Of a DNA stretch of 64,000 nucleotides, positions 25,743 through 32,886 are shown in pieces. This DNA comes from Mangrovimicrobium sp033283265. GTDB taxonomy: Bacteria > Pseudomonadota > Gammaproteobacteria > Pseudomonadales > Halieaceae. The first letter of the stretch is position 1. Every line of letters starts with the position of its first letter. The position numbers and the translations under genes were made by a program. The notes below the pieces were generated by a model, which saw only the letters and a list, made by a program, of their open reading frames with translations, was not told where the DNA came from and did no database searches. The stretch lies in NCBI GenBank assembly GCA_033283265.1, contig JAWMQN010000005.1, positions 62,001-126,000 of the forward strand, read 5' to 3'.

Positions 25743-26849
25743 TTACTGCGGCATGCGCAGGATGGCCTTGATGGTCTCGCCGCGCTCCGCGGCCGCCACC
25801 GCGGCGTTGATGTCGTCGAAGTCGTAGTAGCGTACCAGCTTGTCCACCGGGAAACGCCCGGCCGTGTGGTGCGCCATCAGCTGGGGGATGAAGCCCTGGA
25901 TGTCGCTGTCGCCCTCCATGATGCCCTGCACCTTCTTGCCGCTGATCATGAAGGTCACCGCGTTGAAGGCCAGGTCTTCCGCCATCGGGTAGGACGCCAC
26001 CAGCCCGAGGGTGCCGCGCATCGCCAGCAGGGGCACCCACTGGCTGACGAAGCTGGTTTTGCCGGTGGTGTCGAGCACGTAGTCGACCCCGCCCGGGCAG
26101 ATGGCCATCAGTTGCTCGGCCAGGTCGCTGTCTGCGCCGTTGAGGGTATGGGTAGCGCCGACCTCCGCCGCAACCTGCAAACGCGAAGCGTGAATATCCA
26201 CCGCGATCACCGTGCCGGCGCCGGCGATCAGTGCCGCCGCGGCCACCGCCGCGAGGCCCACGGCACCGGCACCGAGCACCGCCACGCTGGCGCCCGCAGG
26301 CACCTGCAGCGAGTTGAGGATGGCCCCGGCGCCGGTCTGGAATCCGCAGCCGAAGGGGCCGGCGAGTTCCAGCGGGAAATCGTCCGGCACCTTCACCAGG
26401 TTGGAGACCGGGCACAGGCTGTGGCTGGCAAAGGAGGATTGGCCGAACACGTGGGAGCGCACTACCTGCTCACCCTGCTTCAGTCCGCAGGAGCCGTCGA
26501 GGCGATTGCCCATGTAGTTCAGCGGGAAAAACTGCTCGCAGTAACCCGGCAGGTCCTGCTCGCAGTGCTTGCAGCTGCCGCAGTGGGCGAAGCTGATCGC
26601 CACCCGGTCGCCCACGGCGAAGCCGGTGACCCCGGGGCCGAGCTTTTCCACGATGCCCGCGCCCTCGTGGCCGAGCACCGCCGGCGGCTGCAGGATGCCC
26701 GCGGTGCGCAGCACCGTATCCGTGTGGCAGATACCGGTGGCGACGATTTTTACCAGCACTTCCCCTTCGCGGGGCTCCTCGATCTCGAGTTGCTCCAGGG
26801 ACAGTTCCTCTGCCCCGGGCCAGAGCACCGCTGCGCGTATCGATGTCAT
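25743..26849 (-). CDS. Zinc-dependent alcohol dehydrogenase
   Basis: A 368-aa medium-chain dehydrogenase. Catalytic zinc ligands are Cys41 (GICHTD) and His61-Glu62 (GHEGAG). Structural zinc ligands are Cys90, 93, 96 and 104 (CGSCKHCEQDLPGYC). The NAD motif is VLGAGAVGLAAV. It resembles aryl-alcohol/class III-like ADHs. Its expected role is oxidation of a primary alcohol, with the ALDH next to it taking the aldehyde. It follows the double SnoaL gene by 37 bases. Confidence 0.9.
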   Translation of the reverse strand: MTSIRAAVLWPGAEELSLEQLEIEEPREGEVLVKIVATGICHTDTVLRTAGILQPPAVLGHEGAGIVEKLGPGVTGFAVGDRVAISFAHCGSCKHCEQDLPGYCEQFFPLNYMGNRLDGSCGLKQGEQVVRSHVFGQSSFASHSLCPVSNLVKVPDDFPLELAGPFGCGFQTGAGAILNSLQVPAGASVAVLGAGAVGLAAVAAAALIAGAGTVIAVDIHASRLQVAAEVGATHTLNGADSDLAEQLMAICPGGVDYVLDTTGKTSFVSQWVPLLAMRGTLGLVASYPMAEDLAFNAVTFMISGKKVQGIMEGDSDIQGFIPQLMAHHTAGRFPVDKLVRYYDFDDINAAVAAAERGETIKAILRMPQ

Positions 26850-26886
26850 TGTCGTTCCTTGTCGTCGGGTTTGCGTGGCGCCGCGC

Positions 26887-27723
26887 TCACAGGCGGCGCG
26901 AGTCGGCGGGCATCACGCCCCGCGGCCAGCGGGTCGCCGGGCTGATGGTGAGTTCGGCGTCGGTACCGCCGATGCTCGGCAGCCAGGTCTGCGCAATGCG
27001 CCCACCCTCTACCTTGAAAGCCTGTACCCAGTCCCACTGGCGCTCGCCGTCGAGCTTGCAACTGCAAACGGCGAAAACCACGTCACCCTCCCCGATCAGG
27101 AAGTGCTGGAAATCGGCCACCGCGCCGGGGCGCATCAGCCTGCGCATTTCCCCGGCGTAGGCAGATGCGGAAATTTTCCGGTCGCCATCCAGCTGGTCGT
27201 GCACGCGCACTTCGTCGGCGAGGAAAATGCCCGGCGCCTGCGCGCTATCGCTGTCGAGCAGGAAGGCGTACCAGTCCACAACCAGCTGTTTCTGTGCGCT
27301 CAGCGGCGCCGGCTGTTGGGGAATTTCCGTGCCCAGCCAGGCGTTGCGCGGCTGGGAATAACCCATGGCGTCGGTGCCGCCCATGCCGGTCAGCCAGGTT
27401 TCCGCGAGGCGGCCGTCCTTGAGGCGGAACACCTGCACCCAGTCCCACTGGCGATCGCCCTCGAGAATGTAGCGCCCCAGCGCGCCGACGTAGTCGCCCT
27501 CGGCGACCAGGTAGTATTCGAACTCCTGCACCTCGAGGTGGCCGAGCACCGGCTTGAGCATGTCGCGGTAGGACTCCGCCGGCATCAGGTTGTTGGCACC
27601 GGTCATGTCGTGGCGCAGGTACTGCGGTGCGGCGATTTCCGGGATCAGGTCGAAATCCGTCCGGCCCCACATGTGGTCGTACCAGTGTTCCAGGGTGGCG
27701 CGGTTGGTAGCCTCGGTGCTCAC
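26887..27723 (-). CDS. Tandem-duplicated SnoaL-like protein
   Basis: A 278-aa protein made of two SnoaL/polyketide-cyclase-like domains (about 1-135 and 140-278). The halves share a clear repeat: RQWDWVQVFRLKDGRLAETW in the first and RQWDWVQAFKVEGGRIAQTW in the second, each followed by a GGTDA segment. Single SnoaL domains usually dimerise, so a fused pair would be a built-in dimer. A ring-opening, cyclising or isomerising role is possible, but no reaction can be assigned. Its start codon overlaps the sulfotransferase stop region by 4 bases (ATGA), so translation is probably coupled. Confidence 0.75.
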   Translation of the reverse strand: MSTEATNRATLEHWYDHMWGRTDFDLIPEIAAPQYLRHDMTGANNLMPAESYRDMLKPVLGHLEVQEFEYYLVAEGDYVGALGRYILEGDRQWDWVQVFRLKDGRLAETWLTGMGGTDAMGYSQPRNAWLGTEIPQQPAPLSAQKQLVVDWYAFLLDSDSAQAPGIFLADEVRVHDQLDGDRKISASAYAGEMRRLMRPGAVADFQHFLIGEGDVVFAVCSCKLDGERQWDWVQAFKVEGGRIAQTWLPSIGGTDAELTISPATRWPRGVMPADSRRL

Positions 27724-28982
27724 TGATGGGTCTCCTCAATTTTTACCGGGAAGCGATCGATGTAATAGGCGAATTCCTGCCGCACCCAGTCGCGCGTCAG
27801 GCCGAAGTCCGCCTCCAGGTCGTAGACCACCTTGCCCTGGCGGTCACGGGTATGGGTGTTCATCTCCTCCACCACGCGCTGCTCGGCGGCGCTGTCGAAG
27901 GGCAGCCCGGCGGCGCGGTAGATGCGCGCCACGGTAGCCGGCTTGTCGGCCATGAACTCGTGGAAGTAGACGTGCTCCACCGGCCCCTCGATGCTGTCGA
28001 TGTCGCGCACCAGGCCGCGCAGGAAGCCGTGCTGCATGCGCAGGGTCTTGTCGATGATCTGCTGCTTGCTCGGCCTGGCGTAGGTGGAGCGCAGCACGTA
28101 GCCGATCATGGTGATCAGCGAGGTGAAAACGGAAGCCGGGTCGCGGTGGGTGAACACCAGGGTGGCGTCGGGGAAGACATTCTTCACCCCGCTCAGCGCA
28201 CCGAGGTGCTGGGGCGATTTCAGCAGCCAGCGCTGGCCCTCCGGGTATTTCTCGCACCACTGTACCGCCTGCAGGATGCGATAGAGGAAGCGGTAGGCCT
28301 CGCTCTGGTCGTTGCCGTAGAAGCGCTGGTCGTATTCGGGCACGTCGCCCTGGAAGGACAGGGTGACGCCGTAGCAGGCCTTGGACATGACCTCGATCTC
28401 CTCCGTGGCGTCCGCGGCGCTGACGTCGAAGAGCTTGCGGAAGTGCGGCAGGGTGATGTCCAGCAGGGCGTCCTTCTGCGCGCCGGTCTCGCGGCGGTTG
28501 TCCTCCTCGCGCCCCTCGAGCATGGCCCGGGAGGGGAAGGAGCGGTAGGTCTGCCAGCGCTGCAGGGTGCGGAACACCGGGTCGGCGGAGAGCAGCTTGA
28601 GCAGGTGGGTGGTGCCGGAGCGCGGCATGCCCGCCACCACCAGCGGCGTGGTGATCGGGGCGGCGCCCACTTCCGGGTAGGTCGCGTGCAGGTACTCCAT
28701 GCGGCTGACATCGGCGAAGCCATCGACAGCGCGGGTGTGCAGGCCCATGCGGCCCATCGGGTGCACCTCGCCATTGGCGAAGACCTCTGCATAGATCGCC
28801 TGGAAGCGCGCCATGGCCGCGTCGTCCCGGTGCAGCGGTACGTCGATGTTCTGCTCCACCAGCCTGTAGATGGACTCCGGGTCGAGGGGGATATCCCTGC
28901 CTTCCAGCGCCTGCAGCAGCTCCTGCATCTTCGGCGTGTACTGCGGCTGGTCGAAATCGGTGATGCGGATGGTTGCGCTCAT
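27720..28982 (-). CDS. Sulfotransferase family protein
   Basis: A 420-aa protein. The 5'-phosphosulfate loop is VVAGMPRSGTTHLLKLLS (about 114-131), and the 3'-phosphate motif is in LVFTHRDPASVF; RWLLKSPQHL is also typical of the Sulfotransfer_3 group. PAPS-dependent transfer of sulfate to a hydroxyl is the family activity, though many bacterial members next to catabolic genes are untested. It starts with an ATGA overlap to the 389-aa gene upstream and ends with one to the double SnoaL gene. A conjugating enzyme inside a catabolic operon is unusual. Confidence 0.85.
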   Translation of the reverse strand: MSATIRITDFDQPQYTPKMQELLQALEGRDIPLDPESIYRLVEQNIDVPLHRDDAAMARFQAIYAEVFANGEVHPMGRMGLHTRAVDGFADVSRMEYLHATYPEVGAAPITTPLVVAGMPRSGTTHLLKLLSADPVFRTLQRWQTYRSFPSRAMLEGREEDNRRETGAQKDALLDITLPHFRKLFDVSAADATEEIEVMSKACYGVTLSFQGDVPEYDQRFYGNDQSEAYRFLYRILQAVQWCEKYPEGQRWLLKSPQHLGALSGVKNVFPDATLVFTHRDPASVFTSLITMIGYVLRSTYARPSKQQIIDKTLRMQHGFLRGLVRDIDSIEGPVEHVYFHEFMADKPATVARIYRAAGLPFDSAAEQRVVEEMNTHTRDRQGKVVYDLEADFGLTRDWVRQEFAYYIDRFPVKIEETHQ

Positions 28983-30148
28983 TGGTTACTGCCTGTTGTC
29001 TCGCCCCGCGCCACCCCGTCCCCGGAAAAGCCCTCGAGGAAGCCCTCGAGTCCGTAGGGCTGGTAGGGGCCGATATGCATCTGCTCCAGCACGCCGAAAC
29101 CGGTTTCGTCGCCGCTGCGCGCGATCACCAGCTGCTGGATATGGGTGTTCTCCCAGGTCAGCGGATCGGGCTCGTCGCAGGCCCAGCTCTCGCTGCCGAT
29201 GGCCAGTTCGCCCTGCCACTGGCCGTGACCCCACTTGGGGTGCTGGTAGCCGAGGCCTTTCATGCGGAACAGCAGGATCGGCTCGAGGCTGATCTCCAGC
29301 TGCGCGCCGGAGCGGTCGGTCATGCGGATACTCGCTGCCTGCGCCCGCCGGGTGCCCGGCTCGAACTCCAGCTGGTGCTCGACGAAGCCCTGCCAGCGGG
29401 TAATGCCCGGGTCGACGCCGCGCGGCAGGTCTGCGTAGTTGTCGTGGGCCGGCGCCAGCACCTGGTCGTTGTGCCACTGGTAGCCGCTGCCGTCCTCGAA
29501 GCAGGCGCCGAGGGTGCAGCGCTTTTCCCAGTGCACCGGCGCCCAGAGGAAGTGCACGTTGTGGCTCTGCTCCAGCGGTGCGCCGCCGGTGTAGCGCGCG
29601 CCGACCTGGCGGATGCCCCAGGAGCGGTCCTTGATGCCGTAGACAGTCTGGCCGTCGAGACGGATCTCCCGGCCGTTGATGCGAATCACCCCGCTCCAGA
29701 AACCGAACTGGTCGAAGCGGGTGACGTCCTGGATCAGGTGGCGGGCGTTGCGCATCACCTGCCGCCCCTCCTCGATCGCCGCGGTGCGCGGGGTGAACAC
29801 GAGGTCGCACTCGATGCCGGTCTCGTTGGGCCCTATCACCAGCTGGTGGCGGCCCATGGGCTCGAGAATCTTCAGCTCGCAGGGGCCGATGCGGGTCTCG
29901 GTGGGTTCGTCCGGCGCGCGGCGCGAACCGAAGAAGGCGTGCTGCCGGCCGTCCACCACCACGCTGAAGGCGCAGTCCATGATGCCCAGGTTGGGATAAC
30001 GGCCGAGGGCCACGCCGAAGTAGAGCGAGCCGTCGCCGGTGTAGCCGTTGTACCAGTAGCGGTCGTAGGTGAAGCGGTCGCTGGTCGCGCTGTAGGCCAC
30101 CGGGTCCGGGGTCTGGTGGATCGGGTAATCGTCGAGGCGGGTAATCAT
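28979..30148 (-). CDS. Conserved protein of unknown function, 389 aa
   Basis: I do not recognise a named family with confidence. The protein is soluble, rich in Trp, Tyr, Gly and Arg, and seems all-beta: DRYWYNGYTGDGSLYFGVAL, VVVDGRQHAFFGSRR and IKDRSWGIRQVG look like strands of a lipocalin/AttH-CrtC-like double barrel. No signal peptide or metal motif is visible. Similar proteins are known to me only as hypothetical genes in steroid- and terpenoid-degrading actinobacteria and sphingomonads. It overlaps the sulfotransferase start by 4 bases and follows the phosphotransferase by 43 bases, so it likely works with them. A CrtC-like hydratase or a binding protein are options. Confidence 0.7.
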   Translation of the reverse strand: MITRLDDYPIHQTPDPVAYSATSDRFTYDRYWYNGYTGDGSLYFGVALGRYPNLGIMDCAFSVVVDGRQHAFFGSRRAPDEPTETRIGPCELKILEPMGRHQLVIGPNETGIECDLVFTPRTAAIEEGRQVMRNARHLIQDVTRFDQFGFWSGVIRINGREIRLDGQTVYGIKDRSWGIRQVGARYTGGAPLEQSHNVHFLWAPVHWEKRCTLGACFEDGSGYQWHNDQVLAPAHDNYADLPRGVDPGITRWQGFVEHQLEFEPGTRRAQAASIRMTDRSGAQLEISLEPILLFRMKGLGYQHPKWGHGQWQGELAIGSESWACDEPDPLTWENTHIQQLVIARSGDETGFGVLEQMHIGPYQPYGLEGFLEGFSGDGVARGETTGSNQ

Positions 30149-30191
30149 GATTTAAAGCTTGTTGTTCCGGGTATTGTGCCGCGCGGGAAAC

Positions 30192-31232
30192 TCACCGCGA
30201 CAGCTCCAGGCTGCCGAGTTCACGAATGGCGGCACAGGAACGATTGGCCATGGCGAGGAACATGCCGTCGCTGTCCGCCGTGCGTTCGCCGGTGGCGTAA
30301 ATCGCGCCGATCACGGTGATCAGGGTCGCCTGCAGGGCGTCGCGGCGGTAGTCCTCGAAACACTGCTCGAAAGAGTAACCGGCAATCCCCCGCGCACGCA
30401 GCTCGTCGTGGTAGAGGCGCACCAGGTCCTGCTCCGCCTCGCGGCGCTGTTCCGGCTCGAGGCAGGTGGAGAGGAAATAGGCGAGGTCCCGGGTCGGCGC
30501 GCCGACCGCGGCGGTCTGCCAGTCGAGGGCGACCACGTCATCGGCCGCCTCGCCGAACATCAGGTTGTCGAGGCGGTAGTCACCGTGCAGGACAGTGAAG
30601 GGCTTCTGCTCCGCGCCCAGCCAGGCTTCCAGCCGCGGCACCGCCGCCTTCAGGGTGGCGAGGTTTTCCGGCCCCAGGGCGGCGGCGTAACGCTGCTCGA
30701 ATTCCACCACCGCGCCAGTCGCAAGGCCGGCCACCGAGGCGGCGCTGCGCTGGCCGCTGGTGCCGAGCAGGAAAGTCGCGTCGTAGAGCGCCGCGTCGTT
30801 CCACAGGGGTGCGTGCAGGGCCGCGAGGTTGCGCAGCGCCCCGGCGGCCTGGGCCGTGCTGCAGCCGTTTGCCTGCACGCCCGGCTGCCGTGGCGCGAGG
30901 TCTTCCAGCAGCAGGGTGAAGTGCAGGCGGTCCTCGGAGATGGCCGCGTAGTAACAGGCCGGCGTCTTCACCGCGGTCTTTTTCACCAGCTCCGCGTAGA
31001 AGCCGACCTCGGCGGCGTAACCGCCCTTGACCCGGGCGCGGGCCTCGAGGTCCCCCGCGGCGACCTTGGCCAGCAGGGTTTTCGGACCCTGGGCGGCATC
31101 CAGCACCAGCCGGTAGGAAGCCCCGGTCTGGCCGGTGCCGACCTTCTGGCTGTGGCAGGCCGCCACCGCGTAACCGAGAATCTCGCCGAGCCGCGCCGCG
31201 TCGATCTGTTCGATGTCGAGTGCTTCGTTCAT
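30192..31232 (-). CDS. APH/CHK-like phosphotransferase
   Basis: A 346-aa kinase-fold protein. TVLHGDYRLDNLMFG carries the catalytic Asp218 and metal Asn223, and VVALDWQTAA the metal Asp237; the family resembles aminoglycoside/choline and ecdysteroid-type small-molecule kinases. The start at 31232 overlaps the LLM stop by one base (TGATG), which supports coupling. A longer frame runs back into the LLM gene but lacks family likeness. Small-molecule phosphorylation of a hydroxylated substrate, or CoA-free activation, is possible. No antibiotic context is present. Confidence 0.82.
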   Translation of the reverse strand: MNEALDIEQIDAARLGEILGYAVAACHSQKVGTGQTGASYRLVLDAAQGPKTLLAKVAAGDLEARARVKGGYAAEVGFYAELVKKTAVKTPACYYAAISEDRLHFTLLLEDLAPRQPGVQANGCSTAQAAGALRNLAALHAPLWNDAALYDATFLLGTSGQRSAASVAGLATGAVVEFEQRYAAALGPENLATLKAAVPRLEAWLGAEQKPFTVLHGDYRLDNLMFGEAADDVVALDWQTAAVGAPTRDLAYFLSTCLEPEQRREAEQDLVRLYHDELRARGIAGYSFEQCFEDYRRDALQATLITVIGAIYATGERTADSDGMFLAMANRSCAAIRELGSLELSR

Positions 31233-32332
31233 CACTTGCTCCAGCCGGGGTTGGCGGGCAGCGCGGCCAGCGCCGGGTCGCGCAGCTCGCGATAGGCGGG
31301 CAGGATCGGCGCCAGTTCCTCCGGCGTCGCCCCGTGCAGGATGACGCTGTCGCAGCCGATGGCCAGCTGGTGCCTGATCGCCCTCGCGCACTTCTCCGGC
31401 GTACCGGTGGCCGCGGTGGCCAGCCACTGCGGCGGGATGATCCCGGCGATATATTCGAGTTCTTCGGTCGTCGCCACCGCATCGATGGCACCCTTGAAAT
31501 CGCGGATGAAAGGATCCTCGCGGAAGCGCCGCAGGGCCGCCGGGTCCCAGTCGTTGGATTTCACCAGCACATCGCCATAGCCCTTGAGATAGGACGCCAG
31601 CCGGCCGACGGTTTTCTTCAGCCGCAGTGGTTCCGGAATATGATCGCCGACAGTGGCCAGGATCGACCAGATACGCACATTGTCCGGGTCGCGCCCCGCC
31701 TGCTCGGCGCCGCGGCGCACCGCGGCCACGGCTTTTTCCACCGCCGGGTCGTCGAAGTAGGTGTGCAGGTAGACCGCATCCATACAGCGCCCGGCCAGTT
31801 CCTGGGTCTTCTCGCCCATCGCCACCAGCGACACCGGGATGCGCTCGTCGAACTCACCGAGCAGGCCGAGGAAGGGAAACTCCCCCAGCGGCCCGTCGTA
31901 GCTGCTGATCTTCTCGCCCTGCCACAGCCGGCGGAACAGGTCCGCGGCGTCGGTCAGCTGCGCGCCGGTGATCGGGTTCAGGCCCATGGCCCGGAACAGG
32001 CCGTCGAAGCCGCGCCCCAGGCCGAGACTGAAGCGCCCGCCGCTCAGCTTGTGCATGGTCATGCCGAAGGTGGCGGTGATCAGCGGGTGGCGGGTGTTGT
32101 GGTTGGTCGCGGCGGTGGCGATACCCAGGCGCTCGGTCACCGCGGCGGCGGCGCCGCACAGGGTGGTGGCGTCCTTGGTGTTGAAGCGCTCGGAGATGAA
32201 ACCCGCGCCGAGGCCGAGTTGGTCGGCCTGCTTGGCTTCATTGACGATATCGCCGGGATTGTCGGAGTGACCCGCCAGCAGGTAAAAGCCCAGTTCGCCC
32301 AACTGTTCCGGGCGGGCCTCGGTTGATGTCAT
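31232..32332 (-). CDS. LLM-class flavin-dependent oxidoreductase
   Basis: A 366-aa luciferase-like TIM barrel. LGELGFYLLAGHSDNPGD, AAATNHNTRHPLITATFGMTMHKLSGGRFSLGLGRG in pieces, and the C-terminal GTPEKCARAIRHQLAIGCDSVILHG are family patterns; the sequence recalls the F420-type subgroup. It could be an FMN-dependent monooxygenase (Baeyer-Villiger type) or an F420 reductase; the cofactor cannot be decided here. The ATG at 32332 is chosen because GGGAG lies 9-13 bases upstream; a GTG at 32383 would add 17 residues. It is the first gene of the long minus-strand operon, with an operator-like site about 110 bases upstream. Confidence 0.85.
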   Translation of the reverse strand: MTSTEARPEQLGELGFYLLAGHSDNPGDIVNEAKQADQLGLGAGFISERFNTKDATTLCGAAAAVTERLGIATAATNHNTRHPLITATFGMTMHKLSGGRFSLGLGRGFDGLFRAMGLNPITGAQLTDAADLFRRLWQGEKISSYDGPLGEFPFLGLLGEFDERIPVSLVAMGEKTQELAGRCMDAVYLHTYFDDPAVEKAVAAVRRGAEQAGRDPDNVRIWSILATVGDHIPEPLRLKKTVGRLASYLKGYGDVLVKSNDWDPAALRRFREDPFIRDFKGAIDAVATTEELEYIAGIIPPQWLATAATGTPEKCARAIRHQLAIGCDSVILHGATPEELAPILPAYRELRDPALAALPANPGWSK

Positions 32333-32438
32333 GGATTGCTCCCGGGCTGCCTGCCCTGCGTTCGCCGCGGGCGGTGTTATCACGCCCTCGCCGGAGTTTT
32401 ATTTGTATCGTTTCAGGGGTGCTATTCAGTCACATAAC

Positions 32439-32455
32439 CGACGGTTCGTCAACTT
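32439..32455 (-). promoter_or_regulatory. Putative regulon operator, site 7
   Basis: On the minus strand this reads AAGTTGACGAACCGTCG, matching TGACGnnnnGTC of the motif as site 9 does. It lies upstream of the LLM-led operon, in a 554-base gap. Confidence 0.35.
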
Positions 32456-32545
32456 TTTGGGGCGGCCCGGGGGCGTGTGGTTCTGTGGTGGATATTGATT
32501 CGCAGGTTGGGAGTGAGCTGATGCGCTTGATGGTGTAACGGTCAC

Positions 32546-32620
32546 GCATCCACCGGCGATATTCCCGCGCTTACTCGAGAGCGTTTTGACTCGACGCACG
32601 GAAATATCGCCGGTGGATGC
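32546..32620 (-). repeat. Long hairpin with 24-bp stem
   Basis: Arms 32546-32569 and 32597-32620 pair at 22 of 24 positions, enclosing 27 nt. Both departures are G-U pairs if the minus strand is read as RNA, but C-A on the plus strand. It lies in the LLM/FMN-oxidase gap, about 60 bases from structured element copy 3. No T-run follows, so it is not a simple intrinsic terminator. Confidence 0.65.
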
Positions 32621-32680
32621 TCGGGCGGTGAGGGATTCAGCTATACGCACACTGAGCGTGGCGACGCACTCCAAGCGCCA

Positions 32681-32800
32681 GTCGTGCGGGAGCTGTATTG
32701 CCCGTGGGAACCATGAGGCGACAGGACGTCGCCGATTGAGCCTGCACATGGATGTGCGCTGTTTGGCGTGTTCCCACGGGCAATACAGCTTCCGTGCGAC
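32681..32800 (+). repeat. Variable-arm structured element, copy 3
   Basis: Core 32712-32769 (58 nt) is bounded by arms 32681-32711 and 32770-32800. The arms pair at all 31 positions: 28 Watson-Crick and 3 G-U in the element sense. The core is identical to copy 2 save for the C-G/U-A change in the second hairpin. Arm sequence is unrelated to those of copies 1 and 2 apart from the GGAAC/GTTCC next to the core. The rest of the 554-base gap (32333-32886) holds operator site 7, the 24-bp hairpin, and nothing else I can recognise. Confidence 0.8.
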
Positions 32801-32886
32801 GCAGTGCGAAGCTACAAACCGCTTGCGAACGAGTCTGTCTTAGCGGGTACGCCCCACGAGCACCACAGCAAGAATTGTCGCGAAAT

